From NCBI GenBank assembly GCA_017428925.1, contig JAFRPY010000062.1, positions 1-64,000 of the forward strand: a stretch of 64,000 nt of DNA, written 5' to 3'. The notes below the pieces were generated by a model that saw only the letters and a list, made by a program, of their open reading frames with translations, ran no database searches and was not told the DNA's origin. Origin of the DNA: Prevotella sp. Its GTDB lineage: Bacteria; Bacteroidota; Bacteroidia; Bacteroidales; Bacteroidaceae. Positions 8,312 through 17,773 of this stretch are shown piece after piece. Position numbers and translations under genes: made by a program. Positions within the stretch are counted from its first letter, which is position 1. Each line of letters begins with the position of its first letter.

Positions 8312-10702
8312 TTAGAATTTCAGCGTAATACTGCCCATAGCCGTAAAGCCTGCAGAAGGCACGAAACCAATCTGATAGTAGCGGTTGTCGTTAGGATGGC
8401 CGCCACTGCTGTAGATGGCACTATAGACCCATCCGCTCTGGGCAAAATGCTTATTGAAAATGTTGTTCAGGTTGGCTCCGAACACAATCTCCTTGAGAAA
8501 TTTCTTGACGGGCAGCGCGTAGTTCACATTGAAATTGCTCACCGAATAGCCAGGCAGCGAACGGTCCTTGCATTCCGTGTTGTCGAGATACATGCGGCTC
8601 ACATAGCCCGTATGCCAGGTGGCTGTCCATCTTTTCTGGTGGAAGTTCACGAATCCGTTCAGGATCGTGGAGGGTGAGAAGGCCAGTGTGGAGTTGTCGT
8701 AATGGATGGTTTGAGAACCGTTATCCCAATCTTCCACCACCTCGTCGAAGTCCTTGATCTTGTTCTGGCTCAATGCTGCATTGCCTTCGATGGAGAGCCA
8801 GGGGGTGATGTCCACGCCTGCGGTAAGTTCCACACCCATGCGGTAGGAGTCCTTGATGTTGGTGGTCAGGGCCTCGCCGATATCGCTCTGTGCACCGGTC
8901 TGCACAAACTGGTCGGTGTAGTCCATATAATAAAGTGTGGCACCGGCACGCCAGTTTTGTGCCGAGTAACTGTAGCCCAGTTCGAAGTCGAGCAGCGACT
9001 CTGCCTTCGGGGCGGGGTAGGAACCGTTGTCGGTGAAGTTGTTGCGTTCCGGCTCACGATGGCTCAGGGCTGCTGAGAAGAAAGCGCGATGACCGTCCTG
9101 ATGGAAACTCACGCCGGCCTTGGGATTGAAGAAGTCGTATTTGTTGTTGATGTCAAGATAGTGTTTCTTGATTTCGCCGGTGTTGCCGTCCTCATAGAAC
9201 TTGTCGTTGTAGCCGTCGGTCTTGTAGCCCACGTGACGATACTGCATATCGGCAAACACATCCCAACTGTCGGTAATGCGGTAAAGAGCCTTGATAAAAG
9301 CACTTGCATCTAGTTTATGGGCGTCGGAATCATAATACTGATAGTCGTTGCCGTTCATCAGATGCTGGCGCAGTTCTTCGTTCTTGATATAGGTGAGATG
9401 TCCAAAATGATTGCCGTCAAACTGCTGTACGGAGAGTCCGCCGATGATGTCCCAGTTCTCGTCTTTATAGTTTATGTTTCCCACCACTCCGTAGGTGTCT
9501 TGTTTCAGTCCCTTCTTGCGTACGAAGTCGGTCTTCTTCAGCGTAGAACCGTCGGAGAGCGTATAGTTATTCAGTCCGAATTTCTTCAGTTTGTTGTTCA
9601 GCCGGAACTCCTTGTAGTAGCCATAGCCGTGGGTGTAGTGGAGCGAAGCCGTAGTGCTCCATCGTTCGTTGATGTCCCATGCTGCCGACAGAATGTTGTG
9701 GTTCTGCCAGAAGTTGTCGGTGGTCTTGTCCCATAGTGAGCCGTCTGCCATCTTATAGCGTTCGGTCACATAGTTGCCGTCGGCATCTTTCTTGAAATTG
9801 CCGTCGGCATCGTAGGCCAAGGTCTCGTAGAGTGTGTTGTATTTGCCGAGGCCGACCTTATAAAGGTCTTCGTAGTCCTTGATGCCGGTCTTCATGCCGT
9901 AAGTTCCGTCCATCAGACTCATGTCGTTGTCGCCTGCCGTGATGCCGTTCCAGGCCTGTCCGGTCTTCTCGAAGTTTCCGATATTCTTATAGCGGATGGT
10001 GAAATGGTCATCCAACCAAGTCAGTCCGCCATAGTACGACCCTGATCGTCCGCTGGTGCCGTGGATGTAGCCGTCGGTATTGGTCTCGTGGTAGGCACCG
10101 TCGAAGATCAGATGGTTCCAGAGCAGACCTGTGGAGAACGAACCACCCACATTGAATGTGTTATACGAACCGTAGGAGAAGTTCACCTCACCGCCCGCTT
10201 TCTCGGAAGGAGTCTTGGATGAGAGGGCCACCGTTCCGCCGAAAGCACCGTCACCGTTGGTGCTCGTTCCCACGCCGCGCTGAATCTGCACTCCGCCAAG
10301 CAGTGAACTGTAGGAGTTCATATTGGCCCAGAACACGCACTGGTCTTCAGGTGAATTCATGGGCACGCCGTCGAGTGTCACATTGATACGTGAGTCACCG
10401 GCACCACGGATGCGCAGATAACTGGTTCCCGTGCCCAGTCCGTTCTCGCCCCATGCTAAGATACCTGGCGTCTGAGCAAAGAGGAAAGGCAGTTCCTTTC
10501 CTGTCTTCGAGAACTTCTGCAACTCGTCTTTCTTGATGTTAGCCACGGCGAACGGCGCATTTTTTTGTACCCACACACCTTTTACAACCACTTCCTGCAG
10601 CTGTTCCATGCGCAGCGAATCTCCATCCGCCTCGTTGTCAGCATTCACGACCGTCACGCTCATCCCGAGCAATGCAGCAGCCATCACAATCTTTCTGTTC
10701 AT
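8312..10702 (-). CDS. TonB-dependent outer-membrane receptor, probably for thiamine
   Basis: Outer-membrane barrel of 796 aa. The signal peptide (about 1-21) ends in VVNA. A TonB-box-like LQEVVVKGVW follows. The plug domain has GTSYLRIRGAGDSRINVTLDG and the 22-strand barrel ends in a terminal Phe (GSITLKF). It would take up its ligand using energy from TonB-ExbBD, whose genes are at 50.6 and 56.8-58.7 kb. The upstream TPP riboswitch and downstream PnuT point to thiamine as cargo; that is inference from context. It lacks the N-terminal carboxypeptidase-like domain of SusC proteins and has no SusD partner, which fits a vitamin receptor better than a glycan receptor. Confidence 0.9.
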   Translation of the reverse strand: MNRKIVMAAALLGMSVTVVNADNEADGDSLRMEQLQEVVVKGVWVQKNAPFAVANIKKDELQKFSKTGKELPFLFAQTPGILAWGENGLGTGTSYLRIRGAGDSRINVTLDGVPMNSPEDQCVFWANMNSYSSLLGGVQIQRGVGTSTNGDGAFGGTVALSSKTPSEKAGGEVNFSYGSYNTFNVGGSFSTGLLWNHLIFDGAYHETNTDGYIHGTSGRSGSYYGGLTWLDDHFTIRYKNIGNFEKTGQAWNGITAGDNDMSLMDGTYGMKTGIKDYEDLYKVGLGKYNTLYETLAYDADGNFKKDADGNYVTERYKMADGSLWDKTTDNFWQNHNILSAAWDINERWSTTASLHYTHGYGYYKEFRLNNKLKKFGLNNYTLSDGSTLKKTDFVRKKGLKQDTYGVVGNINYKDENWDIIGGLSVQQFDGNHFGHLTYIKNEELRQHLMNGNDYQYYDSDAHKLDASAFIKALYRITDSWDVFADMQYRHVGYKTDGYNDKFYEDGNTGEIKKHYLDINNKYDFFNPKAGVSFHQDGHRAFFSAALSHREPERNNFTDNGSYPAPKAESLLDFELGYSYSAQNWRAGATLYYMDYTDQFVQTGAQSDIGEALTTNIKDSYRMGVELTAGVDITPWLSIEGNAALSQNKIKDFDEVVEDWDNGSQTIHYDNSTLAFSPSTILNGFVNFHQKRWTATWHTGYVSRMYLDNTECKDRSLPGYSVSNFNVNYALPVKKFLKEIVFGANLNNIFNKHFAQSGWVYSAIYSSGGHPNDNRYYQIGFVPSAGFTAMGSITLKF

Positions 10703-10751
10703 TTTACCTTAATTAAAATACACATAAAAAGGGCAACCTTTATGCCTTCTA

Positions 10752-10824
10752 TTTCCTACGCCGGCATTACCCGGATCAGGTTCGAGGGTCTAATCTCAGC
10801 CCGCCCACGGCGGACACCCCTTAA
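10752..10824 (-). promoter_or_regulatory. TPP (THI-box) riboswitch
   Basis: On the minus strand the sequence contains the thi-box words GGGCTGAGATTAGACCC, CGAACCTGATCCGGGTAATG and CCGGCGTAGG in order and spacing. These match the conserved thiamine pyrophosphate aptamer (CTGAGA, ACCTGATCTGG, TAATACCAGCGTAGG). It lies 50 nt before the receptor ATG. TPP binding is expected to switch off the uptake genes. A clear terminator is not visible, so control may act on translation. Confidence 0.93.
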
Positions 10825-10846
10825 TTTACTGTTTGTAAATCGGCTG

Positions 10847-10854
10847 CAAAGGTA
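10847..10854 (-). promoter_or_regulatory. Promoter of the thiamine uptake operon, -7 box
   Basis: Minus-strand TACCTTTG lies directly upstream of the riboswitch, so the aptamer would begin within about 25 nt of the transcript start. Confidence 0.6.
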
Positions 10855-10939
10855 ATAAATAAATAGCACAAAGAAGAACGAATAAGTTTTTTTTTGCGTT
10901 TCTGACAGGATGTTTATGCAGAAAGGCACATTATGAAAA

Positions 10940-10975
10940 GAGAGCAGAAAAATCCTTACGGACCTTTCTGCTCTA
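10940..10975 (-). terminator. Terminator after the fumarase gene
   Basis: Minus-strand stem AGAGCAGAAA / TTTCTGCTCT with a loop from GGTCCGTAAGGA, followed by CTTTTC. It lies about 35 nt past the fumarase stop. Confidence 0.6.
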
Positions 10976-11008
10976 CATTTTTAACGATGTGCGGCTAATT
11001 AATTTGCA

Positions 11009-12652
11009 TCAGCAAGTGGCCGGCCAGGGCTTCAGTTGCTTGAAGAAGTCGTTGCCCTTGTCGTCGACGAGGATGAAGGCCGGGAAGTCCTCAACGGTAA
11101 TCTTCCAGATTGCCTCCATTCCCAGTTCGGGATATTCCACGCACTCGATGCTCTTGATGCTCGACTGTGAGAGCACGGCGGCAACACCACCGATAGAGCC
11201 AAGATAGAAACCACCATGTTTCTTACAGGCATCAGTAACCTCCTGTGAACGATTGCCCTTTGCAATCATCACCAATGAAGCGCCGTTGGCCTGGAATTCG
11301 TCTACATAGGGATCCATACGGTTGGCTGTAGTCGGACCCATTGAGCCACAAGGATATCCCTCGGGAGTCTTTGCCGGACCAGCATAGAGCACGGGATGGT
11401 CTTTGAAGTATTGTGGTATACCCTCACCAGCATCCAGGCGGGCCTTCAGTTTGGCATGGGCAATGTCGCGTGCTACAATAATCGTACCCTTCAGGTTCAC
11501 TCGGGTGCTGACGGGATACTTCGTGAGTTCAGCACGAACGGCATCGATACCCTTGTCGAGGTCAATCTCAATTCCCTTCGTTCCTTCACCTGGGCGACGG
11601 AACTCCTCAGGAATCAGTTCGGTGGGGTTGTCGTCCATCTTTTCAAGCCAAACACCGTCTTCGTTAATCTTAGCCTTGATATTACGGTCGGCCGAGCAGC
11701 TTACACCCATGCCGATGGGGCAGGAGGCACCGTGACGCGGCAGGCGAATCACGCGGATGTCGTGAGCAATATGCTTACCACCGAACTGAGCGCCGAGTCC
11801 GATTTTGTGGGCTTCGAGCAGCAGTTTCTTCTCAAGTTCGATGTCGCGGAATGCACGTCCCGTCTCGTCTCCGGTAGTGGGCAGGCTATCGTAATACTTA
11901 ATGCTGGCCAGCTTAACGGTGAGCAGGTTCTTTTCTGCCGAAGTGCCGCCGATGACAAACGCGATATGATAAGGCGGGCAGGCAGCCGTTCCGAGAGTCT
12001 TCATTTTCTCCACGAGGAAGGGGAGCAGCGTACCTTCGTTTTGTATGGTGGCCTTGGTCATCGGATAGAAATAGGTCTTGTTGGCTGATCCGCCACCTTT
12101 GGCAACCATGATAAAGCGGTATTCAGCACCTTCGCAAGCCTCGATGTCTATCTGCGCAGGCAGATTGCAGCGGGTATTCACCTCGTCGTACATGTTAAGC
12201 GGGGCATTCTGCGAATAGCGCAGGTTGTCCTGTGTGTAAGTATTGTAGACGCCGAGCGACAATGCTTCCTCGTCCTCGAATCCTGTCCACACCTGCTGAC
12301 CTTTCTCGCCGTGAATGATAGCGGTGCCCGTGTCTTGACAGAAGGGAAGGATACCCTTAACGGAAGTTTCAGCATTTCTGAGGAACTGCAGGGCTACGTA
12401 CTTGTCGTTTTCCGAAGCTTCAGGGTCGTTTAGGATGGCTGCCACCTGCTCGTTGTGGGCACGGCGCAGCATGAACTCACAGTCATGGAAAGCTTGCTGT
12501 GCGAGCAGCGTCAGCACTTCCTTCGAAACCTTGAGAATCTTATGACCCTCAAACTCACTTGTACTTACTCCTTCCTTGGTAAGCAGTCGGTATTCAGTAT
12601 CATCCTTTCCCAACTGGAACATAGGAGCATACTTAAAATCTGGTGTTGCCAT
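11009..12652 (-). CDS. Class I fumarate hydratase (iron-sulfur)
   Basis: Class I fumarase of 547 aa, catalysing the reversible hydration of fumarate to malate. In anaerobic Bacteroidales it serves the reductive branch to succinate. The three Cys segments expected to hold the [4Fe-4S] cluster are visible: FCQDTGTA (about residue 134), [14 protein letters not shown] (about 315) and [15 protein letters not shown] (about 427). N- and C-terminal fumarase domains are both present, so the protein is full length. The ATG at 12652 lies about 44 nt after a -7 box. A terminator follows, so the gene is probably transcribed alone. Confidence 0.94.
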   Translation of the reverse strand: MATPDFKYAPMFQLGKDDTEYRLLTKEGVSTSEFEGHKILKVSKEVLTLLAQQAFHDCEFMLRRAHNEQVAAILNDPEASENDKYVALQFLRNAETSVKGILPFCQDTGTAIIHGEKGQQVWTGFEDEEALSLGVYNTYTQDNLRYSQNAPLNMYDEVNTRCNLPAQIDIEACEGAEYRFIMVAKGGGSANKTYFYPMTKATIQNEGTLLPFLVEKMKTLGTAACPPYHIAFVIGGTSAEKNLLTVKLASIKYYDSLPTTGDETGRAFRDIELEKKLLLEAHKIGLGAQFGGKHIAHDIRVIRLPRHGASCPIGMGVSCSADRNIKAKINEDGVWLEKMDDNPTELIPEEFRRPGEGTKGIEIDLDKGIDAVRAELTKYPVSTRVNLKGTIIVARDIAHAKLKARLDAGEGIPQYFKDHPVLYAGPAKTPEGYPCGSMGPTTANRMDPYVDEFQANGASLVMIAKGNRSQEVTDACKKHGGFYLGSIGGVAAVLSQSSIKSIECVEYPELGMEAIWKITVEDFPAFILVDDKGNDFFKQLKPWPATC

Positions 12653-12695
12653 AATGCTTGGTGTATTTTGATGTTGTTAGTTGATATACTGAGTA

Positions 12696-12703
12696 CAAAG
12701 ATA
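12696..12703 (-). promoter_or_regulatory. Fumarase promoter, -7 box
   Basis: Minus-strand TATCTTTG, 43 nt before the fumarase ATG. Confidence 0.6.
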
Positions 12704-12790
12704 TAAATAAAACGGCTAAATACCAATTTTTAATCAGTTTTTTTCTTTTTATTAATCCTTTTCATCATTCTCGTGGGAGCGGTTCTGATG

Positions 12791-12871
12791 TTTTGATAAG
12801 CAGAAGCAGTCTTTCCGCTCAGCGGAAGCAAGGTTTCCACTCAGCGGAAGCAATGCTTCTGAACTGTGGAA
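12791..12871. repeat. 22-bp-period palindrome array A (four units)
   Basis: Four 15-bp cores at 12791, 12813, 12835 and 12857 are separated by 7-bp spacers. The cores are TTTTGATAAGCAGAA, TTCCGCTCAGCGGAA, TTCCACTCAGCGGAA and TTCTGAACTGTGGAA. The second is a perfect 7+1+7 palindrome, and the outer two are decayed. The spacers (gcagtct, gcaaggt, gcaatgc) differ but all begin with gca. The array lies between the 3' end of the M16 gene and the fumarase promoter, outside any gene. Confidence 0.8.
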
Positions 12872-12932
12872 ACAAAAGAAAAAGCAGGGCATTGGTGTTT
12901 GCCCTGCTTTCAGATGGTTTATTGAAAGAAAA

Positions 12933-15839
12933 TCAATAGCCGAAAATTTCTTCGAGCGTGAGACGACGGATGGGAGCGATTTGTTCAAGTGCCTTGATGT
13001 CGAGCTCTTTTTCGTCGCCGAGAATAACATAGCGATAAGGCTTGTTACTCATGTTCTGCTTCTCGAAGTCAACGATGTCTTGCAACTTGAGGCTGGGCAG
13101 GAGATTATAGATTTTCTCATAGATGTCGTAGTTGAGTCCCAGTCGCTGTGCATTCAGATAGGCATTGAGCACCGAGAATTTTGTGGTGCGCTGGCTGGCA
13201 ATCTGTTTCATAGCTGCATCCTTGGCTATCTGGAAAGCTGCTTCACTCTGCGGCATGTTGTCGAGAATCTCGTGGAATTGCTTGACGCAGTCCATCATCT
13301 TGTCGTTCTGTGTGATGATGTGCGTGAAGAAACTCTCGGTTTCACCTGTTCTGCTTGGACGGTTGTAAAGGGCATAGGCGTTGTATGCCAGACCGCGGGC
13401 CTCGCGGAGTTCCTGGAACACGATGCCGTTCATGCCACCGCCGTAGTATTCGTTGAAGAGTGTAGTCACTCCTTGCTTTTCGGGATTCCAGGCGCGGCCT
13501 TCGTTGTGGAACATGCGCATGTAGATGTTCTTGGCCTCATAAGGCGCAATCCAAATCTCATTCTTAGGAGTCAGCTGCATGGTATAGGGCTGTCCCTGTG
13601 GGGTGGCGGCCAGTTTCTTGCCTGTCTTGTGGAGTTTACCGACCACATCAGACAGTTCTTTCTCGCTGAGCGGTCCATAATATAAGACGGTGTGCTCGTA
13701 GCCGGAGATATTTTTCAGCAAGTCGGTAAAGACCTTCGGATCGGTCTCGCGGAGTTGCTGTTCCGTCATATCGCCACGACGCAAGTTGTGGGGACCATAG
13801 ACGGCATAGTAATAAAGGTAGTCGAAACAGCTGCGCTGGTCTTTCTTAGCGTCTTCGCGGTTTTTCAGAATGAGGTCAACATATTGATTGTAAGCGTCTT
13901 TGTCGACCTTTGCATTGGTGAGCACGTTTTCCATTAGCTCAAGAGCCTTTGGCATGTTCTCGCTTAGACCGCTAAGAGAGATGTTGATGACATCACCGTT
14001 CACGCCGACGTTCATGTTGCAGGCCATCTTGTAGAACTGCTGTTTTACTTGCGTGGCAGTCAGTTTGTCGGTGCCTAAGTAGTTGAGGTAGTTTGAAGCC
14101 ACGTCGTATCGGTTGTCGTCTTCATGGCCGAAGTCATAGCGGAACGTAAGATAGAACAGTCCGTCGGTGGTGTTCTGCTTGTAGAGTAAGGGCAGTCCAC
14201 GCTTTGTCTTGCTGACGTTAAGGTCTTTCTGGAAATCCAGGAATACGGGCTGAATGGGGTCAACTTTGGTGTTCTGGATGTCTTTTACGAACTGGCTGAC
14301 TTGGTCGCGGTTGGTGGGAATGGCGGTAATGGCCGGCTTGTCGATTTTCTTTTGCAGGGAATCCACGCCTTGACGCTTGAATACGGTAACGTATCCGTCG
14401 GTGAAGAAACGGTTGGCAAAAGATACGATTTGTTCCTTGGTCATGCCGCTCATGCGGTCGAGTCGCTTCACAGCCTGTTCCCATTCTACTCCATTGATAA
14501 AGGCCTCCATGAACTGTGAAACGCGGTTGCGGTTGTTGTCGAGTGAACGGAAATAGTTCAGTTTCCTGTTGTTGATGACGGAAGGCAACAAGTCGTCGGA
14601 GAAATCGCCTTTCTTCAGCTTTTCAATCTCGCCGAGCATAAGTTGGCGTACCTCTTTGAGGTCCTGTCCTTGCTTGGGAGTACCTATGAGCAAAAAGCCC
14701 GAATAGTCTTGAAGTGTTTCCAGTCCGGCATCTGCACTTTGCACCTTCATGGCTTGGTTGAGGTTGAGGTCGAAGAGTCCGGCCTTGCCGTTGTTGAGGA
14801 TATCGCCGATAATCTCAAGTGTATCGCATTGCAACGAAGCGCCACGCTCTGCGGCCCATGCCATGAATATGGATTCTGCCTGCTGGCCAATAACGGTGGT
14901 GTCGACGGGTGCCGTGAGGGCTTTCAGTTTGGGGAACACAGGCTGACGCACATCAGCACCGGGTTTCCAACCGCCGAAATACTGGTCAATGATGGCGATG
15001 GTCTTGTCGGGGTCGAAGTCGCCTGCCATACATACAGCCACATTATTGGGCACATACCATTTCTTGAAATAGTTCTCGATGTTGACGATTGACGGGTTCT
15101 TCAGGTGATCCTGGGTGCCGATGACCGTCTGGGTGCCATAGGGGTGGTTGGGGAAAGCCTTGGCCATGAGGGCATCAAAGCTCTTGTTCATGTCGTTCGA
15201 AAGGCCGATGTTATACTCCTCATAGACGGCTTCCAGCTCGGTATGGAATCCGCGAATGACCATGTTCTGGAAGCGGTCGCTCTGAATCTTTGCCCAGTTT
15301 TCAATCTCGTTGCTGGGAATGTCTTCGGTGTAGCACGTCACGTCGTAGCTGGTGAAGGCATTTGTGCCTTCTGCTCCGATGGTGGCCATCAGCTTGTCGT
15401 ATTCGTTCGGGATGAAATATTGAGCTGCCACCTGTGATACAGAGTCAATCTCATGATATTTCTGCTTGCGAAGTTCGGGGTCCTTAATGAGTCGGTATTC
15501 CTCGTAGCGGCTGGTAATCTCGTCGAGAAGCGGTTTTTCCGCTTCGGGATTATTGGTGCCGAACTGTTTTGTGCCTTTAAACATCAGGTGCTCCAGATAG
15601 TGGGCTAAGCCTGTTGTCTCAGCGGGGTCATTCTTTGAACCCGTGCGTACGGCGATATAAGTCTGGATGCGCGGTTTCTCCTTGTTAACGGAAAGATAGA
15701 CTTTCAGTCCGTTGTCAAGGGTGTAGATGCGCGTCTGCATGGCGTCGCCTGGTACGGTCTCGTACTTAAAATCTTTGGCAATTGCGTTCATTCCAAACAG
15801 CAACAAGCCAATTGCTAAGATGCTTTTAATATTCTTCAT
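12933..15839 (-). CDS. M16-family zinc metallopeptidase (insulinase/pitrilysin type)
   Basis: Exported M16 peptidase of 968 aa. The signal peptide (about 1-21) is followed by two tandem M16 halves. The first half carries the inverted zinc motif HYLEHLMF (HxxEH) at about residue 82 and a downstream acidic ligand region in ELEAVYEEYN. The second half lacks the zinc motif, as is usual for the inactive half of the clamshell fold. Such enzymes degrade peptides in the periplasm. The gene starts 61 bp after the DUF4954 stop across a REP-like repeat. Its substrate cannot be told from sequence. Confidence 0.92.
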   Translation of the reverse strand: MKNIKSILAIGLLLFGMNAIAKDFKYETVPGDAMQTRIYTLDNGLKVYLSVNKEKPRIQTYIAVRTGSKNDPAETTGLAHYLEHLMFKGTKQFGTNNPEAEKPLLDEITSRYEEYRLIKDPELRKQKYHEIDSVSQVAAQYFIPNEYDKLMATIGAEGTNAFTSYDVTCYTEDIPSNEIENWAKIQSDRFQNMVIRGFHTELEAVYEEYNIGLSNDMNKSFDALMAKAFPNHPYGTQTVIGTQDHLKNPSIVNIENYFKKWYVPNNVAVCMAGDFDPDKTIAIIDQYFGGWKPGADVRQPVFPKLKALTAPVDTTVIGQQAESIFMAWAAERGASLQCDTLEIIGDILNNGKAGLFDLNLNQAMKVQSADAGLETLQDYSGFLLIGTPKQGQDLKEVRQLMLGEIEKLKKGDFSDDLLPSVINNRKLNYFRSLDNNRNRVSQFMEAFINGVEWEQAVKRLDRMSGMTKEQIVSFANRFFTDGYVTVFKRQGVDSLQKKIDKPAITAIPTNRDQVSQFVKDIQNTKVDPIQPVFLDFQKDLNVSKTKRGLPLLYKQNTTDGLFYLTFRYDFGHEDDNRYDVASNYLNYLGTDKLTATQVKQQFYKMACNMNVGVNGDVINISLSGLSENMPKALELMENVLTNAKVDKDAYNQYVDLILKNREDAKKDQRSCFDYLYYYAVYGPHNLRRGDMTEQQLRETDPKVFTDLLKNISGYEHTVLYYGPLSEKELSDVVGKLHKTGKKLAATPQGQPYTMQLTPKNEIWIAPYEAKNIYMRMFHNEGRAWNPEKQGVTTLFNEYYGGGMNGIVFQELREARGLAYNAYALYNRPSRTGETESFFTHIITQNDKMMDCVKQFHEILDNMPQSEAAFQIAKDAAMKQIASQRTTKFSVLNAYLNAQRLGLNYDIYEKIYNLLPSLKLQDIVDFEKQNMSNKPYRYVILGDEKELDIKALEQIAPIRRLTLEEIFGY

Positions 15840-15867
15840 TTTTTTATTTGTTGTTTATTCAATTTAT

Positions 15868-15898
15868 TCCCTCCCTAGGGGGAGGGCAGGGGAGGGGC
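15868..15898. repeat. GC-rich REP-like repeat, copy 3
   Basis: A CCCTCCC / GGGAGGG hairpin is followed by CAGGGGAGGGGC. It fills most of the 61-bp gap between the DUF4954 gene and the M16 gene. Confidence 0.6.
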
Positions 15899-15900
15899 TC

Positions 15901-17754
15901 TTAATTCTCATAATCTACTTCGTGGTCGAGCTGCTGGATGAAGTTCTCATAGACTTCTTCTTCCACGTCACCCATGGCAAACTCCTTGTCGGCATCCTTG
16001 CGGATTTCGGCAATCCAAGCACGGCGGGCCTTGATGTAGTCCTCGCGGATGTGCAGGATGGCATTCTCGTCGAGTTCCTCCAGCTGGTAGTAGTCGAGAA
16101 TGAGCTGATAGCTCCATGCCCAGCGATAGTCGCTGTAGTGGTCGTTGATTTCTTCAAAGCGGCTGAGCACCTGCTGAATGTTGTCGATGTTACCTTCGAC
16201 GATGTCGGTGGCAAGCCGTTTCTCCTCGCTTTCAGGCAACAATAGTCCTGAGAGGTCAACCCATCGTCCTTTTCCGACATCAGTCTTGGGTTTGCCGAGG
16301 AATCCTTCCTTTACGGCACGCTTCAGTACGGCACCCATATAGATGCGCAGGGCAATGTCGTAGTATTTCAATCCCTTTCTTAGCGAAGAGGCATTGATGA
16401 CATATTCGTGGAAATTGTAGGTGGAGACATTGTCGCCGCTGGCGTGGCGGAGGTTTTCAAGTATCTTACGGCCTTCGAGAATCTCGCCCACGGTGAAGGG
16501 GGAGAGCCAGTCGAAGTTGATGATGGACTTCTTTGACTGCTTGCTTCGCTTGTCGCGCTTGGGCCATTTCTTGATGTCACGGTAGAGGCCGACGGTGGTG
16601 ATATTGCGTCCAGGAGAAAGATACATCGTTTCTCCGTAGGCAATGAGGTAGGAGAACGGAAGGTTGCAGGTGTCGGGATGGTGCATCAGTTTGCCGAAAC
16701 AAACCGAGAATGCACCGATGGTAGCTGGCATCAGTATATAAGAGCCGCTGGCGGTTTTTGTGCCGCGTTCAAGTGTGCCGTAGTGCAAAGGTCCCATCTT
16801 GTAGGCATGGTTCGAGAAGTTGGTGTTTGAACCAGCATTATAGAATGAGAACTGTCCGCCAATGAGCAGCGAACTCTTGTGGTGGCTGGCTGAGAACGGA
16901 CCGCAGAAGGCGGCGCATGCCTCGCCATTGGCCATGAACGAGTTGGCAAAGAAAAGCGAGGCCTCGGCCGTGAATCCATTGGTAATCTGGCAGGCTTCGC
17001 CCACAAAGCAATCCTGCATCTTCACAGAATTCGTGATGCTGCAACCGTCGCAAATGATGGAGTTCTCGCAGATTACACCTGTTCCAATGTAAACCGAAGC
17101 ATCTTTCGACGACATAATCGTACAGTCGGCCAGTCGGGCAGCTCCGCTTATCTCGCAGTCACCCTTGACGACAGTATTCGTGATTTCCTTCGTGTTGATG
17201 ATTTTCACGTTGTTGCCGATGGTTCCCCGTTCAGGAGCCGATACGCGCACCTCGTCATCGATGAGCTGTTTTAGGATGTTCATCAGCACCTTGTCTTCAT
17301 GATACTTCACCATGAAGGCGGCCAGCTGGGAGTTCAGCTCGCGAAAGAGCACCACGTTGCCGTCGCCCATCTCGTTGAGCACGGAGATGACGGAACCTGC
17401 ACCATAGCTGGCACCCTCAAGCGTCTCCATCGTTGAGATGTTCGAGATGTAGCAGTCGTCGCCGATGGTATAGTTGTTGATAAAGTTGCCAACTTTCTCA
17501 ATGAGGCAGTCGTCGCCTACCCATACGTTGCGCAGGGTGGCGTCGTTGATGCCTGAGTGTTTCATAAAACCGTTGGTAACTTCTATTTGCTTCTCGAATT
17601 TACCCAGCCGGATGTCTCCATAGAACACCACTCGGTGGAAATTATATGGCTTGAACGCTTCGTCAACCATCACTCTTGACCAGTCTTCAGCCCAACAGGC
17701 GTTCTGTTCGAGGACTTGGATCTCTTCTTCTCTTAGGAATCTGTATTCTTTCAT
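15901..17754 (-). CDS. DUF4954-family protein with left-handed beta-helix repeats
   Basis: Protein of 617 aa from the ATG at 17754; a TTG ten codons upstream is possible but overlaps hflX. It resembles the Bacteroidetes DUF4954 family. The middle (about 75-330) is rich in hexapeptide-like turns such as VWVGDDCLIEKVG, YTIGDDCYIS and VYIGTGVICENSIICDGC. This indicates a left-handed beta-helix like that of acyl- or nucleotidyl-transferases. The C-terminal part is helical and acidic. No catalytic residues can be assigned and no signal peptide is seen, so it is likely cytoplasmic. It follows hflX by 19 nt and is probably in one operon with it. Function is unknown. Confidence 0.78.
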   Translation of the reverse strand: MKEYRFLREEEIQVLEQNACWAEDWSRVMVDEAFKPYNFHRVVFYGDIRLGKFEKQIEVTNGFMKHSGINDATLRNVWVGDDCLIEKVGNFINNYTIGDDCYISNISTMETLEGASYGAGSVISVLNEMGDGNVVLFRELNSQLAAFMVKYHEDKVLMNILKQLIDDEVRVSAPERGTIGNNVKIINTKEITNTVVKGDCEISGAARLADCTIMSSKDASVYIGTGVICENSIICDGCSITNSVKMQDCFVGEACQITNGFTAEASLFFANSFMANGEACAAFCGPFSASHHKSSLLIGGQFSFYNAGSNTNFSNHAYKMGPLHYGTLERGTKTASGSYILMPATIGAFSVCFGKLMHHPDTCNLPFSYLIAYGETMYLSPGRNITTVGLYRDIKKWPKRDKRSKQSKKSIINFDWLSPFTVGEILEGRKILENLRHASGDNVSTYNFHEYVINASSLRKGLKYYDIALRIYMGAVLKRAVKEGFLGKPKTDVGKGRWVDLSGLLLPESEEKRLATDIVEGNIDNIQQVLSRFEEINDHYSDYRWAWSYQLILDYYQLEELDENAILHIREDYIKARRAWIAEIRKDADKEFAMGDVEEEVYENFIQQLDHEVDYEN

Positions 17755-17773
17755 ATTTGTGCTTGTTTGATTG

